DNA from: Accumulibacter sp.
Lineage (GTDB): Bacteria; Pseudomonadota; Gammaproteobacteria; Burkholderiales; Rhodocyclaceae
Assembly: GCF_023806625.1 (NCBI RefSeq)
Contig: NZ_JAMTDX010000083.1
Coordinates: 33,309-97,308 of the forward strand
Direction: 5' to 3'
Length of the DNA: 64,000 nucleotides
The position numbers and the translations under genes are program-made. Shown piece by piece: positions 29,451-38,162 of the stretch (positions are counted from its first letter, which is position 1; each line of letters begins with the position of its first letter). The notes beneath the pieces are model-generated. The model saw nothing but the letters and a program-made list of their open reading frames with translations. It was not told the origin of the DNA and searched no databases.

Positions 29451-29720
29451 ATGGTACGCACGGAAGCCGCAATTCTCAACAAGCTCGGCTTGCACGCCCG
29501 CGCTTCGGCGAAGCTGACCCAGCTCGCCAGCAGCTTCGCCAGCGACGTCTGGATGGAGAAGGGCGCGCGCAGGATTAACGCCAAGAGCATCATGGGGGTG
29601 ATGATGCTCGCCGCGGGCAAAGGTTCGACGGTCGTCGTCGAGACCGAGGGTACCGATGAGCAGGCGGCCAACGAAGCGATTCTGGGACTGATCGCCGCCC
29701 GCTTCGGCGAGCCCGAGTGA
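29451..29720 (+). CDS. ptsH: HPr family phosphocarrier protein
   Basis: An 89-residue HPr. His15 in LGLHARAS is the site phosphorylated by EI. Ser46 in AKSIMGVMML is the site used by HPr kinase/phosphorylase in betaproteobacteria. Both regulatory sites are present, which suits a control role. AAGGAGGAAGG upstream is a strong ribosome-binding site. Between EIIA and EI. Confidence 0.95.
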   Translation: MVRTEAAILNKLGLHARASAKLTQLASSFASDVWMEKGARRINAKSIMGVMMLAAGKGSTVVVETEGTDEQAANEAILGLIAARFGEPE

Positions 29721-29727
29721 GCGGATT

Positions 29728-31482
29728 GTGAGCTTCACTCTGCACGGCCTGGCGGTTTCCGGCGGAATTGCCATTGGCCAGGCGCACCTGATCTCGCACG
29801 CGACGCTCGAGGTCTCGCATCTGGTGATCTCGCCGCGGCTGGTCGACAAGGAAGTCGCCCGCTTCGACGCTGCGGTGCAGCGCGTGCGCGAGGAATTCGC
29901 CCAGCTCAAGGGGCGTGCCCAGTTCTCGTCGGCCGAGTTCGGCGCGTTCATCGACCTGCACATGATGATCCTGTCGGACCCCGAACTCGCCGAAGCGCCC
30001 AAGCACCTGATCCGCGAGCGGCGCTGCAACGCGGAATGGGCGCTCGTACAGCAGATGGAGGTTCTCGTCCATCAGTTCGAACAGTTTGACGACGCCTATC
30101 TGCGCGAACGAAGCTACGACGTCCGCCAGGTCGTCGAACGGGTGATCAAGGAACTCGTCGGTCAGCCCGGACGGATGGCCTTGCGGCCAGGCCCGGGCAA
30201 GGGTATCCGCGAGGAAAACCTGATCGTCGTCGCGCACGATCTGTCGCCGGCCGACGTCATCGCGTACAAGGAACACCATTTCGCCGCCTTCGTCACCGAC
30301 GTTGGCGGGTCGACTTCGCATACGGCGATTCTCGCGCGCAGCCTGCGCATCCCCGCCGTCCTCGGGCTGCACAACGCGCGACAGCTGATTCGCGACAACG
30401 AGGTCCTGATCGTCGACGGCACGCGAGGGGTGCTGATCGTCAACCCGGATCCGCGCGTACTCGATGAATACCGGCTCAGAAAGAGCCAGATCGAGCTCGA
30501 GCGCACCAAGCTGCGCCGCCTGAAGACCGCCCGTTCGGTGACCCTCGACGGGATCGACATCGACCTGCACGCGAACATCGAACTGCCCGGTGACGTGGCC
30601 AACGCACTCGACGGCGGTGCCGAAGGCATCGGCCTGTTCCGCACCGAGTTTCTCTTCCTCGATCGTGGCGACATGCCCACCGAGGATGAACAGTTCGAGG
30701 CCTACGGAACGGTGGTCAGAGGGATGGGTGGTCGGCCAGTGACGATCCGGACCTTCGATCTCGGTTACGACAAAGACCTGCACCCCGGGAAGGTGCTCGG
30801 CGACCGCATCCAGAGCAACCCGGCGCTCGGGCTCCGTGCGATCCGCCTGTCGCTGGCCGAACCGAAGATGTTCCAGACTCAGCTCCGGGCGATCCTTCGC
30901 GCGTCGCGCTACGGGAAGATCAAGCTGCTCATCCCGATGCTCTCGCAGGCGCACGAGATCGATCAGACGCTGGCTGCGATCGAACGGGCCAAGGCCAGTC
31001 TGCGTGCGGAACGTGTGCCGTTCGACGAGCAGACGCCGGTCGGTGCGATGATCGAGATCCCGGCCGCGGCGCTGGCCATCGGAATGTTCCTGCGGCGCGT
31101 AAACTTCCTCTCGATCGGCACCAATGACCTGATCCAGTACACACTGGCGATCGACCGCAGCGACGAACAGGTTGCACCGCTCTACGATCCGCTGCACCCG
31201 GCGGTCCTGATGCTGCTCGCGCACACGATCGCCAGTGCCGAGAAGGTGGCCATTCCCGTGTCGATTTGCGGCGAACTCGCCGGCGATGCGAATCTGACCC
31301 GCCTGCTGCTGGGAATGGGGTTGCGGCAGTTTTCAATGCATCCGGCGCAGATCCTGTCCGTCAAGCAGCGGATCATGCAGAGCAACTGTGCGGTGCTCGC
31401 CCCGATCGTCCGCCGTCTCCTGCGCCACGAGGAACCAGCCAAGATCCGCGAGCAGCTCGAGAAGCTCAACAGCCTCAGCTGA
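29728..31482 (+). CDS. ptsI: Phosphoenolpyruvate-protein phosphotransferase (enzyme I)
   Basis: Full-length EI of 584 residues with a GTG start 7 bases after ptsH. The swivelling domain carries the active His in GGSTSHTAILAR (about residue 198). The PEP-binding barrel has GLFRTEFLFLDR, TIRTFDLGYDKD, SIGTNDLIQYTLAIDR and the Cys of VSICGELAGD. It transfers phosphate from PEP to HPr. Here it serves a permease-less PTS. Confidence 0.95.
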   Translation: MSFTLHGLAVSGGIAIGQAHLISHATLEVSHLVISPRLVDKEVARFDAAVQRVREEFAQLKGRAQFSSAEFGAFIDLHMMILSDPELAEAPKHLIRERRCNAEWALVQQMEVLVHQFEQFDDAYLRERSYDVRQVVERVIKELVGQPGRMALRPGPGKGIREENLIVVAHDLSPADVIAYKEHHFAAFVTDVGGSTSHTAILARSLRIPAVLGLHNARQLIRDNEVLIVDGTRGVLIVNPDPRVLDEYRLRKSQIELERTKLRRLKTARSVTLDGIDIDLHANIELPGDVANALDGGAEGIGLFRTEFLFLDRGDMPTEDEQFEAYGTVVRGMGGRPVTIRTFDLGYDKDLHPGKVLGDRIQSNPALGLRAIRLSLAEPKMFQTQLRAILRASRYGKIKLLIPMLSQAHEIDQTLAAIERAKASLRAERVPFDEQTPVGAMIEIPAAALAIGMFLRRVNFLSIGTNDLIQYTLAIDRSDEQVAPLYDPLHPAVLMLLAHTIASAEKVAIPVSICGELAGDANLTRLLLGMGLRQFSMHPAQILSVKQRIMQSNCAVLAPIVRRLLRHEEPAKIREQLEKLNSLS

Positions 31483-31483
31483 A

Positions 31484-31512
31484 TTGACTTTTTCCCGGGC
31501 TGCGGGTAACTT
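31484..31512 (+). promoter_or_regulatory. Sigma70-type promoter for metX
   Basis: TTGACT at 31484-31489 and TAACTT at 31507-31512 are separated by exactly 17 bases, immediately after the ptsI stop. The predicted transcript start (~31519) falls just before the riboswitch aptamer. Confidence 0.7.
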
Positions 31513-31522
31513 TCGCGGCCCT

Positions 31523-31580
31523 CGCGCCGATTTGAACAGTCAGCTTGCGGGCGCCTGACCAATACGGCTGAAGCGCGGGT
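31523..31580 (+). ncRNA. Probable SAM-II riboswitch aptamer upstream of metX
   Basis: The stem GCGCC (31524-31528) pairs with GGCGC (31550-31554). It encloses GATTTG (31529-31534) and GCTTGC (31543-31548), and GCTGAAG follows at 31567-31573. These blocks, their order and spacing match the SAM-II (metA element) consensus GAUUUG...GCUUGC...GCUAAAG. AGC (31542-31544) can pair with GCT (31567-31569) as part of the pseudoknot. The outer pseudoknot pairs are not obvious by eye, and the A of GCUAAAG is G. SAM-II elements are best known from alphaproteobacterial methionine genes. A terminator follows at once. Confidence 0.65.
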
Positions 31581-31582
31581 AG

Positions 31583-31615
31583 CCCGGTCCGCCCTGACAG
31601 CTGGCCGGGTTTTTT
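31583..31615 (+). terminator. Intrinsic terminator (attenuator) in the metX leader
   Basis: CCCGGTC at 31583-31589 pairs with GGCCGGG at 31603-31609 (one G-U pair), followed by six T residues. It lies three bases after the aptamer and 29 bases before the metX start. A competing CGGG/CCCG pairing (31576-31579 with 31583-31586) could be the antiterminator. Expected logic: SAM bound, stem forms, metX off. Confidence 0.75.
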
Positions 31616-31643
31616 GTGCCTGGGTAGTCCGACAACGATCGTC

Positions 31644-32771
31644 ATGTCATCAGAGAATTCTGTCGGAGTCGTCGCCCCGCAACGGGCGCGCTTCTACGAC
31701 CCGCTCCTCCTGCGTAGCGGAGCCGAAATGCCGGGTTTCGAGCTGGTCTTCGAAACCTATGGTCAGCTCAATCGCGCGCGCTCGAATGCCGTTCTGGTCT
31801 GCCACGCGCTATCCGGCAGCCATCACGTCGCCGGGCGCTATGCCGACGACGTGGACAACGTCGGCTGGTGGGACAACCTCGTCGGACCGGGCAAACCGCT
31901 CGACATCAAAAAGTTCTTCGTCGTCGGGGTCAACAACCTCGGCGGCTGTTACGGCTCCACGGGTCCACTGTCGATCAACCCGGCGACGGGCAAGCGCTAT
32001 GGAGCCGATTTCCCGCTGGTCACCGTCGAGGACTGGGTGGCTGCACAGGGGCGGCTGGCCGATCACCTCGGTGTCGAGACCTGGGCGGCGGTGATCGGTG
32101 GGAGCCTCGGCGGCATGCAGGCGCTCGAATGGTCGCTTCAGTTTCCCGAGCGCGTGCGCCACGCGATGGTCATTGCCTCGGCGCCGAAACTGTCGGCGCA
32201 GAACATCGCCTTCAATGAGGTGGCTCGGCAGGCGATTCTCTCGGACCCAGATTTCCACGCTGGCTACTACGCGGATCATGGCGTCGTCCCGACCCGGGGA
32301 CTGCGGCTCGCGCGCATGGTCGGGCACATCACCTACCTTTCGGACGCGCAGATGGCCGAGAAGTTCGGCCGGCAACTCCGTCACGGCGAGCACAAGTTCA
32401 GCTACGACGTCGACTTCGAGATCGAATCGTATCTGCGCTATCAGGGCAACAAATTCGCGTCGTTTTTCGACGCGAACACCTATCTGATGACCACCAAGGC
32501 GCTCGATTATTTCGATCCGGCCTATGAGTTCGACGGCAACCTGGCTGCGGCACTGGCCCGCGCCAGGGCAAGCTTCTTCGTGGCGAGTTTCTCGACCGAC
32601 TGGCGCTTTTCCCCTGCACGCTCGCGGGAGATCGTCTTCGCGCTGCTGCATAACCGTCTGCGCGTCGTCTACGCGGAAATCGAGTCCACTGCCGGGCACG
32701 ATTCTTTCCTGCTCGACGACGATCACTACCACGCTTTGCTGCGCGCCTACCTGGAGAACATCGCCGTATGA
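31644..32771 (+). CDS. metX: Homoserine O-acyltransferase (MetX type)
   Basis: Alpha/beta-hydrolase fold acyltransferase of 375 residues for the first committed step of methionine synthesis. The nucleophile Ser is in [14 protein letters not shown] (about residue 154), and the C-terminal GHDSFLLDD carries the catalytic His-Asp region. Further blocks: [12 protein letters not shown] and [18 protein letters not shown]. Whether acetyl- or succinyl-CoA is used is not settled by sequence; betaproteobacterial MetX proteins of the MetXW arrangement often use succinyl-CoA. The ATG at 31644 lies after the attenuator; a start at 31614 falls inside it and is rejected. Overlaps metW by four bases. Confidence 0.92.
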   Translation: MSSENSVGVVAPQRARFYDPLLLRSGAEMPGFELVFETYGQLNRARSNAVLVCHALSGSHHVAGRYADDVDNVGWWDNLVGPGKPLDIKKFFVVGVNNLGGCYGSTGPLSINPATGKRYGADFPLVTVEDWVAAQGRLADHLGVETWAAVIGGSLGGMQALEWSLQFPERVRHAMVIASAPKLSAQNIAFNEVARQAILSDPDFHAGYYADHGVVPTRGLRLARMVGHITYLSDAQMAEKFGRQLRHGEHKFSYDVDFEIESYLRYQGNKFASFFDANTYLMTTKALDYFDPAYEFDGNLAAALARARASFFVASFSTDWRFSPARSREIVFALLHNRLRVVYAEIESTAGHDSFLLDDDHYHALLRAYLENIAV

Positions 32772-33391
32772 CCGAGAACGAGCGAAAGATCAGGGCCGAG
32801 CAGCGCGAACGTTTCGATTTCGCCGTGATCGCCGGGTGGATCCCGCCGGGTGAGCGCGTGCTCGACCTCGGCTGCGGCGACGGCCGGCTGCTGCGCTACC
32901 TGAGCGAGACCAGGGATGTCACCGGCTATGGCGTCGAGATCGATCGCGAGAGCGTCCTGCGCTGCATCCGGAACGGCGTAGACGTCATTCAGATGGATAT
33001 CGAATGCGGGTTGTCCGGCTTCGAAGACCATTCATTCGATCACGTGATCATCTCGCAGGCGCTGCAGACGATGCGTGCCACCGAGCGAATCCTCTGCGAG
33101 ATGCTGCGCGTCGCCGGCGAGGCTGTGGTCAGCTTTCCGAATTTCGCCTACCTGACCAATCGGGTGGCGATCGCCGACGGACACATGCCGGTTTCGGAGG
33201 ACCTACCTTACGACTGGTTCGACACACCGAACGTGCGCTTCTTCACGATTGCGGACTTCGAGAACCTTTGTGAGAAACTGGGCATTGAAGTTCGCGAGAG
33301 GCTCGCGTTCGATGACCACGGGCGTGAGGTCGACCAAGATCCCAATCTCAACGGCAGCCTGGCCTTCTACCGTCTCGGGCGCAAGGCCTGA
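32768..33391 (+). CDS. metW: Methionine biosynthesis protein MetW
   Basis: A 207-residue MetW with a class I methyltransferase-like fold. Motif [15 protein letters not shown] near residue 35, then [20 protein letters not shown] and [15 protein letters not shown]. MetW is required with MetX for homoserine acylation in many proteobacteria; its own catalytic role is unclear. Its start overlaps the metX stop and its stop overlaps the next gene, so all three are likely co-translated and under the SAM-II leader. Confidence 0.93.
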   Translation: MTENERKIRAEQRERFDFAVIAGWIPPGERVLDLGCGDGRLLRYLSETRDVTGYGVEIDRESVLRCIRNGVDVIQMDIECGLSGFEDHSFDHVIISQALQTMRATERILCEMLRVAGEAVVSFPNFAYLTNRVAIADGHMPVSEDLPYDWFDTPNVRFFTIADFENLCEKLGIEVRERLAFDDHGREVDQDPNLNGSLAFYRLGRKA

Positions 33392-34650
33392 TGGCCGAAT
33401 GGCTGGGCCTCCTGCTCACCAGGCGGATGCTGATCTGCGTGGTGACCGGGTTCAGCTCTGGCTTGCCGCTGTACCTTCTGCTCAACCTGTTGCCCGCCTG
33501 GCTACGCAGCGATGGGATCGATCTGCGCACCATCGGACTGTTCGCGCTGATCCAGTTTCCATATACCTGGAAGTTCCTCTGGGCGCCGGCGCTCGATCGC
33601 TACCACTTGCCGCTAGGCAGACGTCGTGGCTGGATCCTGGCCTCGCAGGCTGGCCTGCTCCTCTCGATCGGTCTGCTCGGCGGTCTTTCGCCAGCTGCCG
33701 ATCTTGGTGAGGTGATCGCCCTGACTGCGCTGCTCGCTTTCCTGTCAGCGACCCAGGATATCGCGCTGGATGCGTTCCGCCGCGAAATCCTCAGCGATCA
33801 GGAACTGGGTCTGGGCAATTCTGTCCACGTCAATGCCTACCGGATTGCCGGTCTCGTTCCCGGATCACTTTCACTGATCCTCGCCGACCTTCTTCCCTGG
33901 GCCCAGGTCTTCTGGATCACGGCCGCTTTCATGCTCCCCGGCATGATCATGGCTGCTACCGTCGACGAGCCGGCGGTTGCCGGGGCACCGAAGACGCTCG
34001 CTGAGGCGGTGCTCGAGCCGTTTCACGAGTTCATCGGTCGTCAGGGTTGGGCTGGCGCGTTACTCGTGTTGTCGTTCATCTTTCTCTACAAGCTCGGCGA
34101 TTCGCTGGCTACGGCGCTCGCGACGCCGTTCTATCTGGACCTGGGTTTCACAAAGACGGACATCGGGGTGATCGCCAAACACGCGGGCCTTTGGCCAGCT
34201 GTCTTCGGCGGGTTGCTCGGCGGGTTGTGGATGATCCGGCTGGGCATCAACCGTGCGCTGTGGCTGTTCGGGGTCGTCCAGATGGTCACCATCCTCGGCT
34301 TCGCTTGGCTGGCGTGGCGTGGAGTCGGCGAAAGCGTCGATGCGGTCGATCGCGCCGCGCTGGCTGTGGTGATCGGCGCCGAATGCCTTGGCGTCGGCCT
34401 GGGGACCTCTGCATTCGTCGCGTTCATAGCGCGGGCGACCAACCCCGCCTTCACGGCCACCCAGTTCGCCTTGTTCACCAGCCTCGCGGCGGTTCCGCGG
34501 ACCTTCATCAACGCCACGGCCGGCATCATCGTCGAATGGCTCGGCTGGACGAGCTTCTTCTTCCTGTGTTTTCTGCTTGCTGCTCCGGGCATGCTGCTGC
34601 TGCTCAAGGTTGCCCCGTGGAACGACTCGCGCCAGTTGCCGAACAGTTGA
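33391..34650 (+). CDS. ampG: AmpG-like muropeptide MFS transporter
   Basis: Polytopic inner-membrane protein of 419 residues with about 12 hydrophobic segments, resembling AmpG permeases that import anhydro-muropeptides for peptidoglycan recycling. Family-like pieces: TGFSSGLPLYLLLNLLPAWL at the N-terminus, FPYTWKFLWAPALDRY, ATQDIALDAFRREIL, and FLDLG-like FYLDLGFTKTDIG. Starts on the last base of metW (TGATG). Its co-transcription with metXW is positional and does not imply a methionine role. Confidence 0.85.
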   Translation: MAEWLGLLLTRRMLICVVTGFSSGLPLYLLLNLLPAWLRSDGIDLRTIGLFALIQFPYTWKFLWAPALDRYHLPLGRRRGWILASQAGLLLSIGLLGGLSPAADLGEVIALTALLAFLSATQDIALDAFRREILSDQELGLGNSVHVNAYRIAGLVPGSLSLILADLLPWAQVFWITAAFMLPGMIMAATVDEPAVAGAPKTLAEAVLEPFHEFIGRQGWAGALLVLSFIFLYKLGDSLATALATPFYLDLGFTKTDIGVIAKHAGLWPAVFGGLLGGLWMIRLGINRALWLFGVVQMVTILGFAWLAWRGVGESVDAVDRAALAVVIGAECLGVGLGTSAFVAFIARATNPAFTATQFALFTSLAAVPRTFINATAGIIVEWLGWTSFFFLCFLLAAPGMLLLLKVAPWNDSRQLPNS

Positions 34651-35348
34651 TTTCTGCCGCACAGCGCCTGTCCTCCCGGCTGTCGGAGATGAGTTTCGGG
34701 CCACCGGTCAGCCACGTCTACGACCCGCTGATCTACGCTTGGGACGCTCACGAACTCTATTTGCGTCGTTACGCCTCAGACACGCGGCGGGTCGTCTTCC
34801 TCGGCATGAATCCCGGGCCTTTCGGCATGGTCCAGAGCGGCGTACCGTTCGGCGAGATCGGTGCGGTTCGTGACTGGCTGGGAATCGAGGTCCCGGTGCT
34901 CAAGCCGCGACTCGAGAATCCGTGGCGGCCGATCGAGGGCTTTGCCTGCAGGCGCTCGGAAGTCAGCGGGCGGCGCCTCTGGGGTCTGTTCAGCGAACGC
35001 TTCGGCAGCGCCGAGGCCTTCTTCGCCGAGCATTTCGTGGCCAATTACTGTCCGCTGGCGTTCTTCGATCGCGCACGCAACCTGACCCCCGACAGGCTGC
35101 CGGCGGCTGTGGTCGCTCCGCTGTTCGAGGCCTGCGACGCCCACCTCAGCGAGCTCGTCGGCGCGTTGCAGCCCGAGTGGGTGATCGGTATCGGTGCCTT
35201 TGCCGAAAAACGGGCTTCGGAGGCTCTGGTCAGTCTGCCGGTGAAGATTGGGCGGATACTGCATCCGAGTCCGGCAAGTCCGGTGGCCAATCGTGGCTGG
35301 GCGTCGGCGGCGACCGGCCGGCTGATCGCGCTCGGCATCTGGCAATGA
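34617..35348 (+). CDS. SMUG-like single-strand-selective uracil-DNA glycosylase
   Basis: A 243-residue member of the UDG superfamily, SMUG type. Active-site motif GMNPGPFGM (about residue 65), supporting NYCPLAFFD, and the C-terminal motif HPSPASPVANR that inserts into DNA. It would excise uracil and related oxidised pyrimidines. The reading frame stays open far upstream through ampG in another phase, but the family similarity begins only near 34680. The GTG at 34617, with AAGG upstream, gives a typical SMUG length and overlaps ampG by 34 bases; the exact start is uncertain. Relatively uncommon in bacteria. Confidence 0.82.
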   Translation: MERLAPVAEQLISAAQRLSSRLSEMSFGPPVSHVYDPLIYAWDAHELYLRRYASDTRRVVFLGMNPGPFGMVQSGVPFGEIGAVRDWLGIEVPVLKPRLENPWRPIEGFACRRSEVSGRRLWGLFSERFGSAEAFFAEHFVANYCPLAFFDRARNLTPDRLPAAVVAPLFEACDAHLSELVGALQPEWVIGIGAFAEKRASEALVSLPVKIGRILHPSPASPVANRGWASAATGRLIALGIWQ

Positions 35349-35478
35349 CCGCCCGTGTCGCGCGCCAGGCGGTATCGCGCGGCTGGCGCCGTAGCGGTGG
35401 CCGGAGGTTGTGAATGAATCCGCTGCGCGACCGATTTGCGCTGTTGCCCGCTCCTCGCGCGGATTTCTTCAGTACGTC

Positions 35479-35799
35479 TCAGGCGCCGCGGATCAGCCCA
35501 AGGGCGGCGAGTTCGTGACGCACGAGCCGCCAGTTCCGCCAGATCGTCAGACCACGCCGAGCCCATCGCCAGACACGGCCTGGGCGAAGCACGATGAGCA
35601 CGGCGACGGTTCCGACGACAACTTCGGGATGTCCGCTGAGATAGTCCCTTCCCTGGCGCAGTGCTCCAATTACCCGGTCGGCCGTGGCGAGGCCGTTGCC
35701 AAGGGGCTGGAACTGCTCGCCAAGACGTTCACGCTGGCTGCCGATCCTCTCGATCAGGCGACCGCGCTGGACGGCGAGCTCAATCAGTTGCTGCTTCAT
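35479..35799 (-). CDS. YqjK-like protein
   Basis: A 106-residue protein, third in a minus-strand trio with YqjE- and YqjD-like genes. The N-terminal half is helical and basic (MKQQLIELAVQRGRLIERI), with one hydrophobic segment around residues 60-72 (VVVGTVAVLIVL), then a basic Trp-rich tail. The match to YqjK rests on position and layout. Its start overlaps the end of the YqjE-like gene by 20 bases. Probably inner-membrane associated; function unknown. Confidence 0.65.
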   Translation of the reverse strand: MKQQLIELAVQRGRLIERIGSQRERLGEQFQPLGNGLATADRVIGALRQGRDYLSGHPEVVVGTVAVLIVLRPGRVWRWARRGLTIWRNWRLVRHELAALGLIRGA

Positions 35800-36184
35800 C
35801 GCGCTTCAGACCGCCCAGCTGGTGCAGGTCCTTGTCCAGCTCGGCGATGCTCTGCGCGAACAGCGGACCGCTCTGGCTCAGCGAGCGGCCGAGCGCCCTC
35901 CAGGCGAGTGCCCCGGCGCTGACGAAGACCCCGCTCAGTGCACCGAGCAGCACGATCCTGCTGTCCCAGAACACGATGACCAGCAGCGCAACGAGAAGGA
36001 TCGCGGCGATCAGGAAACAGAAAGCCGTTGTCGTGGCCAGCAGGAGCAGGTCGACGACACGAAGCTTCTCTTCGCGCAGTTCGAGGCCCAGGAGCTCGAG
36101 TCGCGCGCGTCCGGCAGCCAGCAGCGCCGCGGCCCCGTTCCTGGTCGTACCCAGGAGACCTGCACTGCCGGCAGAGTCGCTCAT
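35780..36184 (-). CDS. YqjE/phage-holin-superfamily membrane protein
   Basis: A 134-residue membrane protein of the YqjE/Actinobacterial holin-like family (often labelled 'phage holin family'). An amphipathic N-terminus (ARLELLGLELREEKLR) precedes two long hydrophobic helices (about residues 43-95), then a polar tail. It is a chromosomal gene between yqjD- and yqjK-like genes, not part of a prophage. ATG at 36184; an upstream in-frame extension (to 36460) overlaps the YqjD gene and is rejected. Confidence 0.75.
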   Translation of the reverse strand: MSDSAGSAGLLGTTRNGAAALLAAGRARLELLGLELREEKLRVVDLLLLATTTAFCFLIAAILLVALLVIVFWDSRIVLLGALSGVFVSAGALAWRALGRSLSQSGPLFAQSIAELDKDLHQLGGLKRDEAATD

Positions 36185-36200
36185 CGCCTCGGCGCGCTGC

Positions 36201-36521
36201 TCAGCGACGTCCGATGACCACGCCGAGCAGCAGACCCATGGCAGCAGCCAGACCGACTGCACGCCACGGGTTCTCGTGGACGTAGTCGTCGGTTGCCCGT
36301 GCGGCAGCTTTCGTTCGGTCGACGAGCGCGGCTTCGGCGTCGGCGATCCGCAGTTTGGCGTCGCGCAGTCGCTCGCTGATCCGCTCGCGCAGGTCACCCA
36401 TCTTGTCGCCGGCAACGCCGGCAGTGGCGCGCAGAATCTCCTCGGCATCGGCGACGACAACCTTCATGTCGGCGACGAGTTTTTGCTTGTTGGCGGTGGA
36501 GAGATCGGTAACTTCGGACAT
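36201..36521 (-). CDS. YqjD/ElaB family (DUF883) membrane-anchored protein
   Basis: A 106-residue DUF883 protein. A long amphipathic helix (VADMKVVVADAEEILRATAG) is followed by one C-terminal transmembrane segment and a short GRR end (YVHENPWRAVGLAAAMGLLLG). In E. coli, YqjD and ElaB are tail-anchored inner-membrane proteins that associate with ribosomes in stationary phase. The same role here is inference. First gene of the trio. Confidence 0.85.
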   Translation of the reverse strand: MSEVTDLSTANKQKLVADMKVVVADAEEILRATAGVAGDKMGDLRERISERLRDAKLRIADAEAALVDRTKAAARATDDYVHENPWRAVGLAAAMGLLLGVVIGRR

Positions 36522-36588
36522 GACTGGCCTCGCTGTGGAAGGAAGTGACAGGAAGAACAGCGTTTCGGCAAGGGGGGCAGAACGCCGG

Positions 36589-36609
36589 CTGTCGAATTGA
36601 CAGATTATA
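36589..36609 (-). promoter_or_regulatory. Promoter -10 and overlapping inverted repeat for the yqjDEK-like operon
   Basis: Read on the minus strand, a perfect TATAAT occupies 36609-36604, about 80 bases upstream of the YqjD-like start. GATCAA/TGTCAA at 36625-36636 could hold the -35, but spacing is either 15 or 21. CTGTC (36589-36593) and GACAG (36599-36603) form a 5-5-5 inverted repeat directly at the expected transcript start, a plausible operator. Confidence 0.5.
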
Positions 36610-36632
36610 GAATTCGCGTGACAAGATCAATG

Positions 36633-37472
36633 TCAATGCCGGCCAGGGTCATCGACGGCTGGCGGGCGCTCCTGTCGTTCGTGCTCGCCGTCGATCGCGT
36701 ATTCGTAGTCGATGGTCAGGGGTGCATGATCGCTGAAGCGCCGTTCGCGGTAGACGATCGCTCGCCTGGCCCGGGCAGCGATACCGGGCGTGGCGAGCTG
36801 ATAGTCGAGCCGCCAGCCGATGTTCCTGGCCCACGCCTGGCCCCGATTCGACCACCAGGTGTAGCTCTCGTCCGTCACCTCGGGGTACAGCCGGCGATAG
36901 ACGTCGCACCACCCGGCCTCGGCGAGAAGGCGGCCGATCCAGGCCCGTTCTTCGGGCAGGAACCCCGAGTTTTTCTGATTGCTCTTCCAGTTGCGGAGGT
37001 CGACTTCCTGGTGAGCGATATTCCAGTCCGCGCCGACGATCACCTCGCGTCCGCTGGCCGCGAGTTCGGCGAGATGCGGATATATCCAGTCCATGAAGCG
37101 GAATTTGATTCTCTGGCGGTGCTCCGAACTCGATCCCGAAGGCTGGTAGAGCGAGACGACCGAGAGGCTGCCGAAGTCGGCCCGCAGATAGCGACCCTCG
37201 GCGTCGAACTCCGCGTGGCCAAGCGAATCGACGATCGCCCGTGGTCTCTGCCGGGACCACAGGCCGACACCACTGTAACCCTTTCGCTCCGCGTGCCGAT
37301 AAAAGGCGTGCAGTCCGTCGGGCGAGCGCATCTCGGCAGAGAGGTCGGCGGGATCGGCCCTGAGTTCCTGCAGACAGACGACGTCGGCCTGCTGCAGGCG
37401 GGCCCAGGACAGAAGACCCTTGCGCCACGCGGCGCGGATTCCGTTGAGGTTCAGCGTAATGATGCGTAACAT
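36633..37472 (-). CDS. xth: Exodeoxyribonuclease III
   Basis: A 279-residue AP endonuclease/3'-5' exonuclease of the ExoIII family acting in base-excision repair. It starts [19 protein letters not shown]. Catalytic motifs are complete: CLQELR (metal Glu), [13 protein letters not shown] (Asp and Asn) and [11 protein letters not shown] (His). The frame is open upstream, through the pyrE region, but only the part from 37472 is ExoIII-like. Diverges from pyrE with a 30-base gap, so the two promoters must overlap or lie within the genes. Confidence 0.93.
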   Translation of the reverse strand: MLRIITLNLNGIRAAWRKGLLSWARLQQADVVCLQELRADPADLSAEMRSPDGLHAFYRHAERKGYSGVGLWSRQRPRAIVDSLGHAEFDAEGRYLRADFGSLSVVSLYQPSGSSSEHRQRIKFRFMDWIYPHLAELAASGREVIVGADWNIAHQEVDLRNWKSNQKNSGFLPEERAWIGRLLAEAGWCDVYRRLYPEVTDESYTWWSNRGQAWARNIGWRLDYQLATPGIAARARRAIVYRERRFSDHAPLTIDYEYAIDGEHERQERPPAVDDPGRH

Positions 37473-37502
37473 AGGCAGCGGCTCCAGGATTGGCGGTCGG
37501 AA

Positions 37503-38162
37503 ATGACAGTATTGATGGACTTTCGGCGCGAGTTTATCGACTTCGCCGTGGAACGGGACGTCCTGCGCTTTGGCGAATTTCGCACCAAGGCGGGTCGCCT
37601 GACGCCTTACTTCTTCAATGCCGGCCTGTTCCACGACGGCGAGGCTCTCGCCCGGCTCGCGGACTTCTACGCCAGCACGATCCTCGCCAGCGGCCTCGCC
37701 GTGGATGGTCTGTTCGGCCCCGCCTACAAGGGCATCCCGCTGGTCACCTCGGTGGCCGTGGCGTTGGCGCGACGCGGGCGCAATCTGCCTTTCTCGTTCA
37801 ATCGCAAGGAAGTCAAGGATCACGGAGAAGGCGGCGTGATCGTCGGTGCTCCGCTCGGCGGCCGGATACTGATCGTAGACGACGTGATCACCGCGGGTAC
37901 TTCGGTGCGCGAGTCGGTCGACTTCATCGAGGCGGCAGGAGCCGCACCGTGCGGTGTGGTCATTGCCCTCGATCGGAGAGAGCGCGGGAGCGGCGAACTG
38001 TCCGCCGTGCAGGAAGTCGAGCGTGACTACGGGATCCCGGTGATCGCCGTGGCCAGTGTCGACGATCTCATCGCCTTCCTGAAGCAGCGGCCTGATTTCA
38101 CGAACTGGGAGGTCGCGGTGGCCCGTTATCGCGAGGAGTACGGTGTTGCGAGCGGTACTTGA
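37503..38162 (+). CDS. pyrE: Orotate phosphoribosyltransferase
   Basis: A 219-residue enzyme that makes OMP from orotate and PRPP in pyrimidine synthesis. The PRPP-binding loop is [14 protein letters not shown], and the catalytic loop has [25 protein letters not shown] and [10 protein letters not shown] are typical. The ATG at 37503 is used; an ATG four codons on (37515) is possible. The next gene starts inside its last 20 bases. Confidence 0.95.
   Translation: MTVLMDFRREFIDFAVERDVLRFGEFRTKAGRLTPYFFNAGLFHDGEALARLADFYASTILASGLAVDGLFGPAYKGIPLVTSVAVALARRGRNLPFSFNRKEVKDHGEGGVIVGAPLGGRILIVDDVITAGTSVRESVDFIEAAGAAPCGVVIALDRRERGSGELSAVQEVERDYGIPVIAVASVDDLIAFLKQRPDFTNWEVAVARYREEYGVASGT

Noticed and set aside
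35780-36184. Prophage remnant suggested by a holin-family protein
   Set aside because: The gene sits between yqjD- and yqjK-like genes in a standard chromosomal trio; no other phage gene is nearby.
36589-36603. LexA-like box CTGT-N7-ACAG
   Set aside because: The classical gamma/betaproteobacterial LexA site is CTGT-N8-ACAG; spacing is off by one and the controlled genes are not SOS genes.
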